Of a DNA stretch of 64,000 nucleotides, positions 1 to 9,969 are shown in pieces (position 1 is the first letter of the stretch; the number at the start of each line of letters is the position of its first letter). This DNA comes from Dipteris shenzhenensis. Lineage: Eukaryota; Polypodiophyta; Polypodiopsida; Gleicheniales. Where the stretch lies: the NCBI GenBank assembly GCA_047967505.1, contig CM106539.1. One strand, written 5' to 3'. The translations under genes were made by a program, and so were the position numbers. The notes under the pieces are model-generated. The model was not told the origin of the DNA. It saw only the letters and a list, made by a program, of their open reading frames with translations, and ran no database searches.

Positions 1-315
1 TCAGAAATGAGTTCTTTTTTGGGAGCTGCTGATCCCTTTTTAACAACTTCTGTCCATTCAAGCATCACTTCTTTCCCCTTGTTGAGCTATTGTGGGATCT
101 CGGCATGCTTACCATTCATGGTAGTCTGTATGGCCTCCATCTCTTTCTTAAGAGCTGCTTTTTCTGCTTTGAGCTCATCCATAACTTTGCTGTCACCATA
201 TGATGTTATTTGCTTGCCCTTCATTTGTTGTAGCTCAGTCCCCAATGCGTGTACTTGGTCTTGTAGCTTGGTATTCTCCGATTCCCATTCTTCTCTCTCC
301 TTCTCCCATTCTTCT
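1..315 (-). pseudogene. coiled-coil reading frame, downstream half (interrupted by a LINE)
   Basis: On the minus strand this stretch encodes a highly charged Glu/Lys-rich helix with heptad-like spacing (EEWEKEREEWESENTKLQ near its start), typical of a coiled coil. One in-frame TAG near 87-89 interrupts it, after which the same frame stays open to the window edge with a Lys-rich tail (WTEVVKKG is visible). The upstream half lies at 3821-4012, on the far side of a LINE insertion. The two halves share the same frame at the duplicated target site, so they were one reading frame before insertion. I do not recognise the family. It could be a host coiled-coil protein or the ORF1/gag-like protein of another retroelement. 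The TAG follows a Gln codon and may itself derive from CAG. Confidence 0.45.
296..315. repeat. target-site duplication (left copy) of the LINE at 316-3820
   Basis: The 20 bases 296-315 match 3821-3840 at 18 of 20 positions (both pyrimidine-rich, ending CCATTCTTCT). They flank the LINE exactly: the 5'-truncated LINE homology starts at 316 and its 3' tail ends at 3820. Confidence 0.7.
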
Positions 316-339
316 CCCAGGGAACTTCTCGGAGTCTTA

Positions 340-1140
340 TACAGGATGAGACATAGTCTTTTACATGGAGACACACCAAAGCCCAGAGTGTCCACTACCG
401 ATAGTCAGTGGCTACACATGGGAGTCAACCTTCATGGATGAGACGAGGGATATAGGAGTCGTCCGAGGATCAAGTGGTGTCGTAGTATTGTATAGGTCTT
501 CCCTCGCTGGAGCGATCTCCATTGAGAGGAAGGATGCACATTCCGGATTCATGTGGATCCAGATGACGCACAGACACCCGTGACCTTTTCTTAGCAATAT
601 GCTACTTCCCGCTAGACACATCCCACTTCGCTAGAGTGGCACGAGAGGAGGGTGAGACATCGCCATATGCACCCTTATATCAGGATATCCTAGACCTTTT
701 AGCCCGCGGGGAAGTTCTCCTTGTTGGGGACTTCAATGCTAGGACGAGCACGCGCCGGGTACTACTCTTGGACTTTTGAGACGACTATCATGCCACCAGA
801 CATGGACCTAGACGAAGCAGGTATGACCAAGACCTCGTCGGACCGACACGGGCTTGTTACACCATATGGACACACGCTCCTTGATCTGGGCAAGATGCAT
901 GATCTCATCATCTACAATGGGCTTGACCTATGGCCCTCCTCAGGTGGTTTTACTTGCTTCCCACACGGGGGGGGCACTAGTGTAGTAGATAACATCATGG
1001 GATCCTCTACCTTCACTTCATGTATCATCGACTTCACCGTAGCACCACTCCCTCCAAGAGCTGATCACACATACCTATTCTTCACTATCGCCACCCCACG
1101 CCTAGCTACACCACACACACCACGACATACACTTTGATCG
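340..1140 (+). pseudogene. LINE copy 1 APE-type endonuclease remnant
   Basis: Fragments in different frames carry recognisable pieces of the apurinic-type endonuclease: the CYFP segment near 600, the catalytic-loop segment GDFNAR near 727, and the ADHTYLFF segment near 1062 that corresponds to the terminal Asp-His motif. Frameshifts and stops separate them, so no functional endonuclease is encoded. The same segments occur in the LINE copies at about 36.1-37.3 kb and 42.6-43.7 kb, which supports the assignment. Confidence 0.6.
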
Positions 1141-1493
1141 CAGCCACTCATCGGCCTACTCTGGATGCCTAAACGGACTCCTAACCTACATCGATCACAT
1201 ACCACTCAGAGGACCGTGCTGCCTTGATTAGTCGCACACTCGACGAGGTTGCCCTCCAAATCTTTCCCCACACCACACGGTCAACTAGACCACCACCTCT
1301 TGGTTCTGTACCCTGCAACAACTGGTACAATGTGGAGTGCAAGACAGCTTTGACTTGAAACCAGATGTCACCTCCCAAACACACCAGAGACAGTACGCAA
1401 GTACCGACGTCTCGTACGTTGAAAGAAGCATGCATTTCTTCGTTGAAATGAGGAGGAGCTGCTGAACATCTTGTATAACAAGGCGGAGATTCC

Positions 1494-2408
1494 TTGAGCG
1501 TAGGTCTCCATCACCCCTCACTGACACGAGAGTTTGGCACACGTATGTACACCATCTTTATGATGTCCCACACCAGCCCACTCCAGATCTCACACACCTC
1601 ACCCCACCACTTGCACGCGTTGTTCACCAAAGGGGGAGTTAAGGACGCGACATTGAAACTGCACAATGGCCGAGCTAAGGATCACGAGAGGCTATGCATT
1701 GAGTTTATCGCATATGGGATTGACACGTTAGTCCCGATCCTAGCAAAGCTATTCAATGACGCTGTTTGCCTTGGCTTCCCCCGCCCTTGGACACTTAACA
1801 CCATCACCCCTATCCACAAGGCAGGGGATCCCATGGACCGGAGTAACTACAGGACTATCATGATTGGACATGTGATGTTTAAGATCTATGCGGCTGTATT
1901 GGATGCGTTGGTCAGCCTGTTCGCAGAGATGAGAGGGCTCAGAGCAAAGGGTCAGGCCGGTTTCAGGCGAGACCATGGGACTATGGATCACATACTCACA
2001 CTCATGAGTGTCATTGAGGAGGCCAGATCATGGAAGGAGAGGGTATATTACTGCTTTGTGGATTTTCGCAAAGCCTTTGACATAGTACCTCGAGCTCATC
2101 TCATCACACACCTACAGACACTGGGATTTGATCAGGAGATCCTCTGGGCAGTCGTGGCACTTTATGAGAGAGTCTCAAGCCGAGTTCGGACAGGCGCAGA
2201 TTGGACAGATGAGATCTTGAGTACCATAGGGGTCAAACAGGGTTGTCCCTTATCACCAACCCTGTTTGGCCTCTACATCGATGAGCTTGAGACTTTCATG
2301 GGGGCGTTCGGAGGGATTGATTGCTCACTTGTCGGGATCATCATCAAGATTCTTCTTTATGCAGATGACGTGGCACTCTTGTTGTCTACACCCGAGGGGC
2401 TCCAGTGA
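1494..2408 (+). pseudogene. LINE copy 1 reverse transcriptase
   Basis: The longest intact RT frame in the window (304 codons). It reads through RT motifs in order: the ITPIHKAGDP segment (about residue 104), GQAGFRR (about 152), FVDFRKAFD with the first catalytic Asp (about 187), GVKQGCPLSPTLF (about 245) and YADDVAL with the catalytic Asp pair (about 289). This is the arrangement of L1-type RT_nLTR domains, which copy the element RNA at a nicked target. The frame ends at TGA in CTCCAGTGA, where related copies encode LQRHL; a CGA-to-TGA change explains the stop. The RT thumb continues beyond it in a broken form. The first about 40 codons are out of frame with homologues and are probably not native. 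Confidence 0.75.
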
Positions 2409-2459
2409 CACCTGGATGCACTGTAGACTTTTTGTTTATCCCATGATTTGGAGGTCAAC

Positions 2460-3620
2460 CTTGGCAAGACCAAGGTCATGATCTTTAACACCTCTCGAGC
2501 AAACATGCAACGGAAGCAGTTTACTTTTACTTTCGGCGGGTCACCAGTTCAGATCGTATCCTCATACACTTACTTGGGGTCATCTTCTTTGGCCCGATTT
2601 TCACGATGAGACCAGGCCAGACTGAGTAGGGGTTACACCTCACTGGCTCGGCTAGAGAGACAATGCTTCCATTCCCACTTCTAGGACCCTCGGACCATGG
2701 TCCGACTAGCCGGTATGTATGGCAGCCCTTGTTGGGGGCTTGACATGTCAGAGATAGAGTGAACACGGGTGGAGCGCCTGCAGATCCTCATGCTCTCACG
2801 GATGATCCAGGGAAAACCGTCTGTACCACATCACATCATTCAGGCCGAGTTTGGTGCTTCTCCACTCCAGCTAGATGCAGCCTTTCAGACCATCACATAT
2901 CTACACCGGGTTAGATCATATGGGGACTGCACATCAGGGAGACAGGTTGCCATGGTTGGCTCTCGATTCCTCCATGAGGTTGGTAGCAGAGGGAGACGAG
3001 CGATGCTGGTATGCACGGACTCACAGATGGTTTGTGAGACTAGGGTTTCACATCTATAGGATACCTTCTTTTCAGTACAGTTTAGATGCTCCTCCGGTAC
3101 TCCCACCCACCGTCCCGATCGGGCCACACACCAATCAGGTCATTCGAGAGGATCTCTTGTAGCTACACACCTTTAGGAGGTGGCTGGAGCCAAGGGGCTC
3201 CAGGCTCCTTTCCAGATTCCTTGCCTACCCAGATCAGAGATGCCTCGTGGCCTTCATTCACGAGGGGGTCCGACATAGAGAGTACTTACTCAGGCGATGG
3301 GGCTTGGCTACATCATCAGACACCTTTCAGAGCAGGATCACAGAGTTCTTCCCATCGAGTAACATTGCTCGTCCAGTCTCTAGCTGCAGACGTGATAGAG
3401 ACCCCGACCTGACGATTGCAGCACGACACACGAGATATTGAGGGGATACATAGATCACTTGGGGATCTCCCGTCATTGTTTAGACCCGAGATACGTCCCA
3501 CGAGAGTCACGGTGGCTCTGGTCTTGCGTCGAGCCTCGTCCAGGAGACCGAGACGCACGGCATCCCTTGACGGGCACCAGCGTCCCATCACCGGCTATGC
3601 ACCAGCTAGGGCGACATGAC
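2460..3620 (+). pseudogene. LINE copy 1 C-terminal region (RT thumb to zinc-binding domain)
   Basis: Homologous to the C-terminal part of the minus-strand copies (5127-5825 and 40312-41440). Visible segments are VERLQILMLSRMI (about 2770), FGASPLQLDAAFQ (about 2850), FQYSLDAPPVLPP (about 3075) and, in other frames, the C-terminal tail with ITEF at about 3340. The segment holding the Cys/His cluster is missing between LLQLHT (about 3160) and the FLAYPDQRC-like segment (about 3225), an internal deletion relative to other copies. A CAG-to-TAG stop is seen in the LLQLHT segment. Confidence 0.6.
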
Positions 3621-3820
3621 ATACGGAGGATTCCGCTCCGCTCCAGTCTTTTTCTTTTCATTGTTACACTTAGATGTATTTGATTATGTATGATCAGACT
3701 TAGGATTCAGCACGGGTGATGATGCTCGTTTCAGTAGCTGCACCCTTACTGTGATTTGTATTAGGTCTCATAGACCCATCGGTCTTCCGAAGACTCTAAT
3801 AAAATTTCTTTTCTTTTCTT

Positions 3821-4012
3821 TCTCCTTCCTCCATTCTTCTTGTACCTTCCCACCTTGTTTTCGAATCTCAGCCAGTGTTTTGCCCAGATGCGCTTTCTCA
3901 GCCAATAGGGCCACATTAGTGGCCTCCAAGCTGTGTATTTTTTCTATCAACACGAGGCAGATTTTGTTAGAGGCATGTGAGTACCTTTGTAGTGCCTTTG
4001 TGAGCTGTCCCT
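3821..4012 (-). pseudogene. coiled-coil reading frame, upstream half
   Basis: Minus-strand continuation of the frame at 1-315. From about 4012 it reads without stops through LTKALQRYSHASNK and IHSLEATNVALLAEKAHLG to VQEEWRKEK at the LINE insertion point. Leu at heptad spacing and many Glu/Lys support a coiled coil. A TAG at about 4013 in the same frame closes it upstream. No start codon or promoter is evident, so this is probably part of a longer decayed gene or of a retroelement ORF. Family unknown. Confidence 0.4.
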
Positions 4013-4572
4013 ATAGAGAGGGCTGCCATGGCTGTCTCCAAAGCTAGTTTGCCCCATGTGTCTTCTACTCCCGCTCTTGTAGGCATGGTGCTTCAGCCAA
4101 TTAAAAAATAGTGCAGTAATCTGTGTGGTTGATCTCCAAGCATGTTGGTAGTACTGCTCTGCCCTTCCTTCACGTTTCCTCTTTCATAGATGCATTGTAA
4201 TGTGGCTGAAGCCTTCTTTTTCCTGTTTCTTGCAGCTTGAGGTACTTTCTTGGAGCGGATGGATCCAAGTGTGGAGGCGCATCGAATGGCGGAGTGAGCC
4301 GAGGACTTGGGGAGCTGCCTGAGGGCTGGCGGGGTCAGCTGAGGGCTGGTGGGGGTGGCAAAGGGCTAGCGGGGTGGACTGAGGGGGTGGTGGGGTGCAG
4401 AGGGAAGCTGAGGCAGAAAGGCAAGGCAGAGCGGGAAGGCAAGGCGAAGGGGGGGCAGCGAATGGGAGCGGGGCAGCAAGAAACGGCAACGGTGGAGCAG
4501 AGAGGCAGGGCAGCAAGCAGGAGCAGAGAGAGCAGGAGCAGCGGTGGAGCAATGGAGCAGTGGAGCGGGGCA

Positions 4573-4573
<1 letters not shown>
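4013..4573. other. no gene recognised; purine-rich low-complexity DNA
   Basis: The right half (about 4300-4573) is G/A-rich with short irregular repeats such as GAGGGCTGGYGGGG. Open frames across it are compositional and show no domain. Its composition resembles the G-rich tracts beside the two long LINEs at 39 and 45 kb. Confidence 0.5.
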
Positions 4574-4627
<54 letters not shown>

Positions 4628-4638
4628 AAGAAAGAAAG
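4574..4638. repeat. (GA)n tract ending in (GAAA)n
   Basis: About 47 bases of GA followed by AGAAAGAAAGAAAG. In the sense of the adjoining minus-strand LINE this is a (TTTC)(TC)n tail directly after its 3' end. Confidence 0.95.
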
Positions 4639-5126
4639 TTTATTAAAGTCTTCGGGAGACCGTGAACGTCTATGAGACTAAAGATAACTGATACAATGAG
4701 CATAACGGTGGCGGTCTCAAAACGGGCCAGCCAACCGTTTCTACAAAAAAGAGGTTATGAAGGATTGTGTGTCTAGTCTTGATATGTGTCTACCTCCAGA
4801 TGATACAAAAAAGAAGGGGGGGGCACCACAAATGGGGCAGAGGGGGGAGATACAGTATACATGTGCAGGTGGTGATCGTCAAAGACCAATCATAGAGGGG
4901 CCGTCAAATGGGAGGTCGGAAAAAACCTTGCGATAGATGATTGGCCTCTGACGTCACGCGGCCTAGTCGAGCTCGGTCGTCGGGGGCGACGGGTGGCCCT
5001 GTGGATGAGGGCAACGGTAACCCCGATGGGGCGGGTAGAGAGCAGAGACGAGATGTCATGGACCTGGATGTGTGAGTCTGTCCGCTGGTGCAGCTGTCGT
5101 GACTCTGGCTCTCAGTCACGTCCGTG

Positions 5127-5825
5127 TCATCGGCTAGACTGAGAAGAGATATCCTGTGACTGGAAGAAGTCAGTGATACGCCGTTGGGTGTCCTCATGCT
5201 GTGTGTGCTGCTCGTGTTGCCGTGCTCGGAGAGAGGTATCTCGGTGGCGAGTCATCTCATGTAAGAAAGCGGCTAGGCATCGTTGATCCGGGAATTGCAG
5301 CATGTGTGGGAGGGAGCCGAATCCGTCACGGAAGAGGTAGTGGTACCGGCCTCGAATGGCATAATAGATAGGAAATTTGAAAGCAAAGTGCTCCTCCGAC
5401 TCGATCTCCTGCAAGTCGCAAAGTGGGCAAAGACGGTCCTTTCGTGGGATACCCTCTGCGCGTCCGCTCTCGATCCGTAATCGGTGTGACGAGACCCTAA
5501 ACTGACCGAGGGAGATCCGAAGCGCATGTGGTAGATGAAGTTGTGTGTAACCCGGAGGTGTGATGAAGCCCTCCTGTGAGATTTGGAGACAGTGTCGGCG
5601 GTAGAAGTCGAGCTTCACAGGAAGCTCGGAGTGAAGAAACCATGTCCGCCAGGTGTGGAGCTGGAGCAGATCTGCTCGAATGAGCCGGTTGACCTCCTGG
5701 TCAGTGGGGGAGAGGGGAGATGGTGGAGCATCGAGGCTATACTGAAAAGGAGACAACCGGTCTAAGTCGAGGCCCAGTCGGGTGAACCAACTGGAAAGAT
5801 GACTACTAGCATCGTTGGTCCCCAT
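5127..5825 (-). pseudogene. LINE copy A zinc-binding C-terminal domain
   Basis: The best preserved C-terminal domain in the window (232 codons). It contains FQYSLDAPPSPL, the ELPVKLDFYRRHC segment, SHRLRIESGRAEG and the Cys/His cluster CPLCDLQEIESEEHF, which matches the zinc-binding domain found after plant LINE reverse transcriptases. The cysteine expected shortly after EEHF is not present here (FKFP). The preceding thumb region (5806-6407) is open in an overlapping frame, so one frameshift separates the two. Confidence 0.65.
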
Positions 5826-6404
5826 CAGTGGATAAGGCCATAGAGGAGGATAGGGCTAGCCAAGGTAGGCGGAGGCGACCGTCGGCGGAGGAGCTGAAAT
5901 CCCTGACTCTGTGGAGACACGTGATAGCTTGAAAAGCCGCATCAAGCTGTAGGGGTGAGGCGCCGAACTCTGCTAGAGTGATCTGGTGTGGTACCAATGG
6001 TTTGCTGCGGATCATCCGAGCAAACATTAGTATCTGTAGGCGCTCGACTTGAGCCCACTCTGTGTCTGAAAGGTCGACTCCCCACCAAGGGCTATCGTAC
6101 ATGCCTGCTGGGCGGACCAAAGAATAAAAAAGGAGAGACTTGGTCCGCGGGTCCTGGAAGTGGGAGTGGTAGCACTGTCGCTCCAGCCTGGCAAGAGCGG
6201 CGTATCCCTGGCTGATCTTGGCTTGCATGGATGGGCGCATCGTGAAGATCGGGCCTGAGAAGACAACGCCCAAGTATTTGTAAGAGTCAACTATCTCAAC
6301 AGGGTCGCCGGCAAAGAGGAACTGCTCTCGGTGCATAGCGGGTCTGGAAGTGTTGAAGATCATCACCTTGGTTTTCCCAAGGTTGACCTTTAAGTCATGT
6401 GTAT

Positions 6405-6407
<3 letters not shown>
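5806..6407 (-). pseudogene. LINE copy A RT thumb region
   Basis: Minus-strand frame carrying HDLKVNLGKTKVM, YLGVVFSGPIF, ARLERQCYHSHFQDPRTK and VERLQILMFARMI, segments that directly follow the YADD motif in other copies. The reading frame upstream of 6407 is only GA/TC microsatellite translation and is not part of the protein. Confidence 0.65.

Positions 6408-6451
<44 letters not shown>
6408..6451. repeat. (GA)n tract between LINE copies A and B
   Basis: About 43 bases of GA. It touches the 5' truncation point of copy A and the 3' end of copy B. Confidence 0.95.
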
Positions 6452-6454
<3 letters not shown>

Positions 6455-8090
6455 AATTTTATAAGAGTCTTCGGAAGACCGATAGGTCTATGAGATTGAA
6501 AGAAAACCTGATACAAATCACAGTAAGGGTGGAGCTACTGAAACGAGCATCATCACCCGTGCTGAATCCTAAGTCTGATCATACATAATCAAATACATCT
6601 AGATGTAACAATGAAAAGAAAAGCAATGGAGCGGAGCGGAATCCTTCATATGTCATGTCGCCCTGGCTGGTGCATAGCCGGTGAGGGGATGCTGGTGCCC
6701 GTCAAGGGGTGCCGTGCGTCTCGGTCTCCTGGACGAGGCTCGACGCAGGACTAGAGCCATCGTGACTCCTGTGGGACGTATCTTGGGTCTAAACAATGAC
6801 GGGAGGACCCCCAGAGTGATCTGTGTCTCCCCTCGATGTCTTGTGTGTAATGCTGCGATTGTCGGGTCGAGGTCTCTGTCACGTCTGCGGCTAGAGATTG
6901 GACGATCAATGTCACTCGATGGGAAGAACTCTGTGATCCTGCTCTGAGAGGTGTCTGATGATGTGGCCAAGCCCTATCGCTTGAGTAAGTACTCTCTATG
7001 TCGGACTCCCTTATGAATGAAGGCCGCGAGGCATCTCTGATTTGGGTAGGCGAGGAGCCGGGAGCCATCTCTGAAGAGGTAGTGGTAGCGACCTCGGATC
7101 TCGTAGTACATTGGGCACCTAAAAATAAAATGCTCCTCCGACTCAACCTCCTAACAATCGCACAATATGCATAAGCGATGCTCTCTAGGAATCCCCTTTG
7201 CTCTGCTGCTCTCTATTCGGAGGCGGTGTGATGATACCCGAAACTGTCCGATGGAGATCCGTAGTGAGTGAGGCATATGAAGCTCAGTGTACCCCGGTGG
7301 TGTGATGAATCCCTCCTCTGAAATGCGAAGACAGTAATCTCTATAGAAACTCAGCTTCACTGGAAGCTCCCTCGGCTCCAACCAAGTCCTAAAGGTATGT
7401 AGCTGCAGGAGATTCTCTCGAATGACCTGGTTGGTATGTGGCCCAATCAGGATGGTGGGTGGGAGTACCGGAGGGGCATCTAAACTGTACTGAAAAGGAT
7501 GTATCCTATCGATGTGGAACCCTAGTCTCACAAACTACCGGTGAGTGCGTGCATACCAGCATCGCTCATCTCCCTCTGCTGCCAACCTCATGGAGGAATC
7601 GAGAGCCAACCATGGCAACCTCTGTCTCCCTGATGTGCAGTCCCCATATAATTTAACCCAGTGTAGATATGTGATGGTCTGAAAGGCTACATCTAGCGGG
7701 AGTGGAGAAGCACCAAACTCGGCCTGAATGATGTGATGTGGTACAGACGGTTTCCCTCGGATCATCCGTGAGAGCATGAATCTGCAAGCGCTCCACCCAT
7801 GTCCACTCTATCTCTGACATGTCAGGCCCCCAACAAGGGCTGCCATACATACCGGCTGGTCGGACCAAGGAGTCGAAGAGAAGAGCCTTGGTTCGAGGGT
7901 CCTGGAAGTGGGAGTGAAAGCATTGTCTCTCTAGCCGAGCCAGTGAGGTGTATCCCCTGCTCGGTCTGGCTTGCATCGCTGGTTCATCGTGAAGATCGGG
8001 CCGGAGAAGATGACCCCCAAGTAAGTGTATGAGGATATGATCTCAACTGGTGACCCACCCAAAGTAAAAGTAAACTGCTTTCGTTGCATG
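6452..8090 (-). mobile_element. 5'-truncated LINE, copy B
   Basis: The 3' signature (AAATTTTATAAGAGTCTTCGG on the + strand, followed by the GAAGACCGATAGG motif) lies at the low-coordinate end. The body is nearly colinear with 39768-41425 of copy E, including the C-terminal segments and the VERLQI thumb region, but split over several frames (6653-6970, 7151-7531, 7535-7976). Homology ends at TCGTTGCATG (8090), immediately beside the next GA tract. Non-autonomous. Confidence 0.8.
7151..7531 (-). pseudogene. LINE copy B C-terminal domain fragment
   Basis: 126 codons covering FQYSLDAPPVLPP, LEPRELPVKLSFYRDYC, SIGQFRVSSHRLRIESSRA and the first half of the zinc cluster (LCILCDC). The frame stops right after the second Cys, where copy A continues. 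The rest of the domain is in other frames downstream. Confidence 0.55.
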
Positions 8091-8130
8091 AGAGAGAGAG
8101 AGAGAGAGTAGAAGAAGAAGAAGAAGAAGG
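8091..8130. repeat. (GA)n followed by (GAA)n
   Basis: 18 bases of GA, then TAGAAGAAGAAGAAGAAGAAGG. It lies between the 5' end of LINE copy B and the 3' end of the family-2 LINE fragment. Confidence 0.9.
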
Positions 8131-8348
8131 AAAGATATATTAATGCCTGCGGGAGGCCTCGCAGGCCTATGGAACAAAGTATAGAATCAAGTAACTCATA
8201 CAGACCACTGTGGGCCGGGGCAAAGGGCTTGCCAAGGCCCTTGCTGAGTACTAAAATGCTATACTAGTACAAAATAGCAAAAAGGTAGCAGAATAGCATG
8301 AGAGTGGCATGAGAATATCAAGTGCTCAGAGCTAGAGTCCCAAGTGCT

Positions 8349-8350
<2 letters not shown>
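8131..8350 (-). mobile_element. 3'-end fragment of a second LINE family, copy C
   Basis: About 220 bp matching the 3' UTR of the LINE at 58346-61474 (shared GGGCTTGCYAAGGCCCTTGC and the CTCATACARRCCACT segment). No coding sequence remains. GA tracts bracket it on both sides, as with copies A and B. Confidence 0.6.

Positions 8351-8395
<45 letters not shown>
8351..8395. repeat. (GA)n tract
   Basis: About 45 bases of GA closing the LINE/GA array on its right side. Confidence 0.95.
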
Positions 8396-8398
<3 letters not shown>

Positions 8399-9427
8399 AA
8401 AATCCAGTGACTTGCAGGGCAAGCAAAGACAAGTATTCTTGGCTAAAGTGGATTGGGGGCTAAGTCAGGGCTGGTTCAGCTTTCTCTCAGATCAGAATCG
8501 CGTTTTCTTGCTTCCCAGCTATCCACACACCTTGCGGGAGCCAGTTGTCAGATGTGCCATCACCCAGGAACCTTGCCGGGTCCAAGACAGCAAAATCGCA
8601 TCTTCCAAAGGCTGCTACAGAAAATCGCAATTCATCAGGGATGTTCCGTGAGCTGATTTCAAAAATTGCAATTCATCCAGGTGCTTCCAGAGCATGCGTT
8701 TCCAGTTTGCGCACTGCTCCAGGCTGTTTTCCACTTCCAAACAGGGTGATTCATTGCTCTGGGTGTTCACGGGGTTGTTCCAGGCAATTTCGGAATTTGC
8801 AGGAGCTCCCTAGCCTGTTCCAGAATTTTGCAATTTGCCAAAGAGCTCTTCTGGCAAATGGCTTTGAGTTTTCCTCTGATCTGGGCTGCTCCGGTTATCT
8901 CCCATACCCTGCTTTCAGGTTTTCTTCCCTAGCCTGTTCTGGAATTTAGCAATTTGCCAAAGAGCTCTTCTGGCAAATCGCTTTGAGTTTTCCTCTGATC
9001 TGGGCTGCTCTGCTTATCTCCCGTACCCTGCTTTCAGGTTTTCTTCATTTGCCAGGCCATCCAGGTGCTTCCAAGAATTGCGAATTTCACCAAGAGGCTT
9101 CTAGATTTGGTGATTCACCTGCAGGTTTTCTAGGGTTGTCTTTGCTGATTTTCATCTGCCAGGGTGCTAGAGATCTTGCTAGGGAATTTCGATTTTCCCT
9201 GCTTGCTGTTTTTCCCAGGGTTTCCCGAGCTTTCCTATCGGTTGATTGCTTTGTGGGAGCTTTCCTACTCCCTTAGAACCTTCAGATCCTTTTGCTTTGC
9301 GCAGCTGGCCTTTCTGTTTGCTAGGAACAGCCAGGTGTGGTTGTTTTGTTGGTCTCTGTCTTGCTAGGACTCTCTTGACGGGTATTCAGAGCTACCAAGA
9401 CAAATTGGGCTTACCAGGATTCCCCTA
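8396..9427 (+). repeat. putative 5' LTR of a Ty3/Gypsy-like element
   Basis: This gene-free stretch ends directly before a primer-binding-site-like sequence (9429-9445) and is followed 540 bp later by a gag-like frame, which is the position of a 5' LTR. No second copy is in the window, so the left boundary cannot be fixed and the LTR assignment is an inference. It contains a 119-bp tandem duplication (8808-9045). Confidence 0.4.
8808..9045. repeat. 119-bp tandem duplication
   Basis: Two adjacent copies starting at 8808 and 8927 (each begins CCCTAGCCTGTTC and contains CAAAGAGCTCTTCTGGCAAAT), differing at only a few positions. Confidence 0.85.
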
Positions 9428-9428
9428 A

Positions 9429-9445
9429 TGGGTATCAGAGCTGCC
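9429..9445 (+). other. primer-binding site (initiator tRNA-Met type)
   Basis: TGGGTATCAGAGCTGCC resembles the common plant retrotransposon site TGGTATCAGAGC, complementary to the 3' end of initiator tRNA-Met, with one extra G. It follows the putative LTR and precedes the gag-like frame. Confidence 0.5.
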
Positions 9446-9969
9446 AGGTTAGAACCCTCAGCCAGATTCGGAAGAAGGGCTGCCATGGAATGTTGCACTG
9501 GATTGGGATGCCTTTTCTGTAACTGCAGAGCAGATGTAGAGCAGGACGTAAGTGGCTGTGAACAGATTATTTAGTTGGCTATTTGTGGACTGATGCACTG
9601 CGGTGCATTTCTTGTATCTGCATGCCTTCTGAATAAAAGATAAAGAAATACCAAAAGGGGCGCTAAGTTTAGGGCCAATCTGGTCTCTGGTGCAAGATGG
9701 GGCGATCTAGCTCTCGGGTGTTCTGTTTAAGTTGATTTTGTTTGCTGTGGAAAGTTCTAAGTGGTTGTAAATTGAGTATTTGCTGGTTGTTATCTGTTCA
9801 CTGCCCTTTGGTGATTCTGAAGGCCGGTTATAGTGGTTCCATTGCCAGGACATCGCCATCTTCTTTAAGAGGGTGAGCGTGTGGTTCTGTTTGGGTCAAA
9901 ACAGCAAATATTGGTTGCTGTAATAAATTTGCAGCCAAGAGAATTCTTTAGCCATAACACGTAGCACGG

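Larger units (their letters stand above)
316..3820 (+). mobile_element. 5'-truncated L1-like LINE, copy 1
   Basis: A non-LTR retrotransposon copy. In order on the + strand it has a decayed endonuclease (about 340-1140), a well preserved reverse transcriptase (1494-2408), a C-terminal region corresponding to the zinc-binding domain of related copies (about 2770-3610), and a 3' UTR ending in the family signature (CCGAAGACTCTAATAAAATTTC, split here by a T-rich run) followed by TTCTTTTCTTT. Comparison with the longer copy at 39768-45600 shows that copy 1 starts within the N-terminal part of the endonuclease, so it is 5'-truncated. The flanking duplication of 20 bp is typical of target-primed reverse transcription. 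Several stops and frameshifts make it non-autonomous. Confidence 0.85.
4639..6407 (-). mobile_element. 5'-truncated LINE, copy A
   Basis: The 3' terminus (TTTATTAAAGTCTTCGG on the + strand) abuts the GA tract at 4638. The body encodes the end of the RT thumb and the C-terminal domain, and homology stops at about 6407 against another GA tract. It belongs with copies D and F (shared LSELPVKL-like and HLVPHQI-like segments) rather than with copies 1, B and E. About 1.77 kb of the 3' part remains; endonuclease and RT core are absent. Confidence 0.8.

Noticed and set aside
4335-4703. Ser/Leu-rich ORF spanning the GA tract and the LINE end
   Set aside because: Mostly microsatellite translation joined to the LINE 3' UTR.
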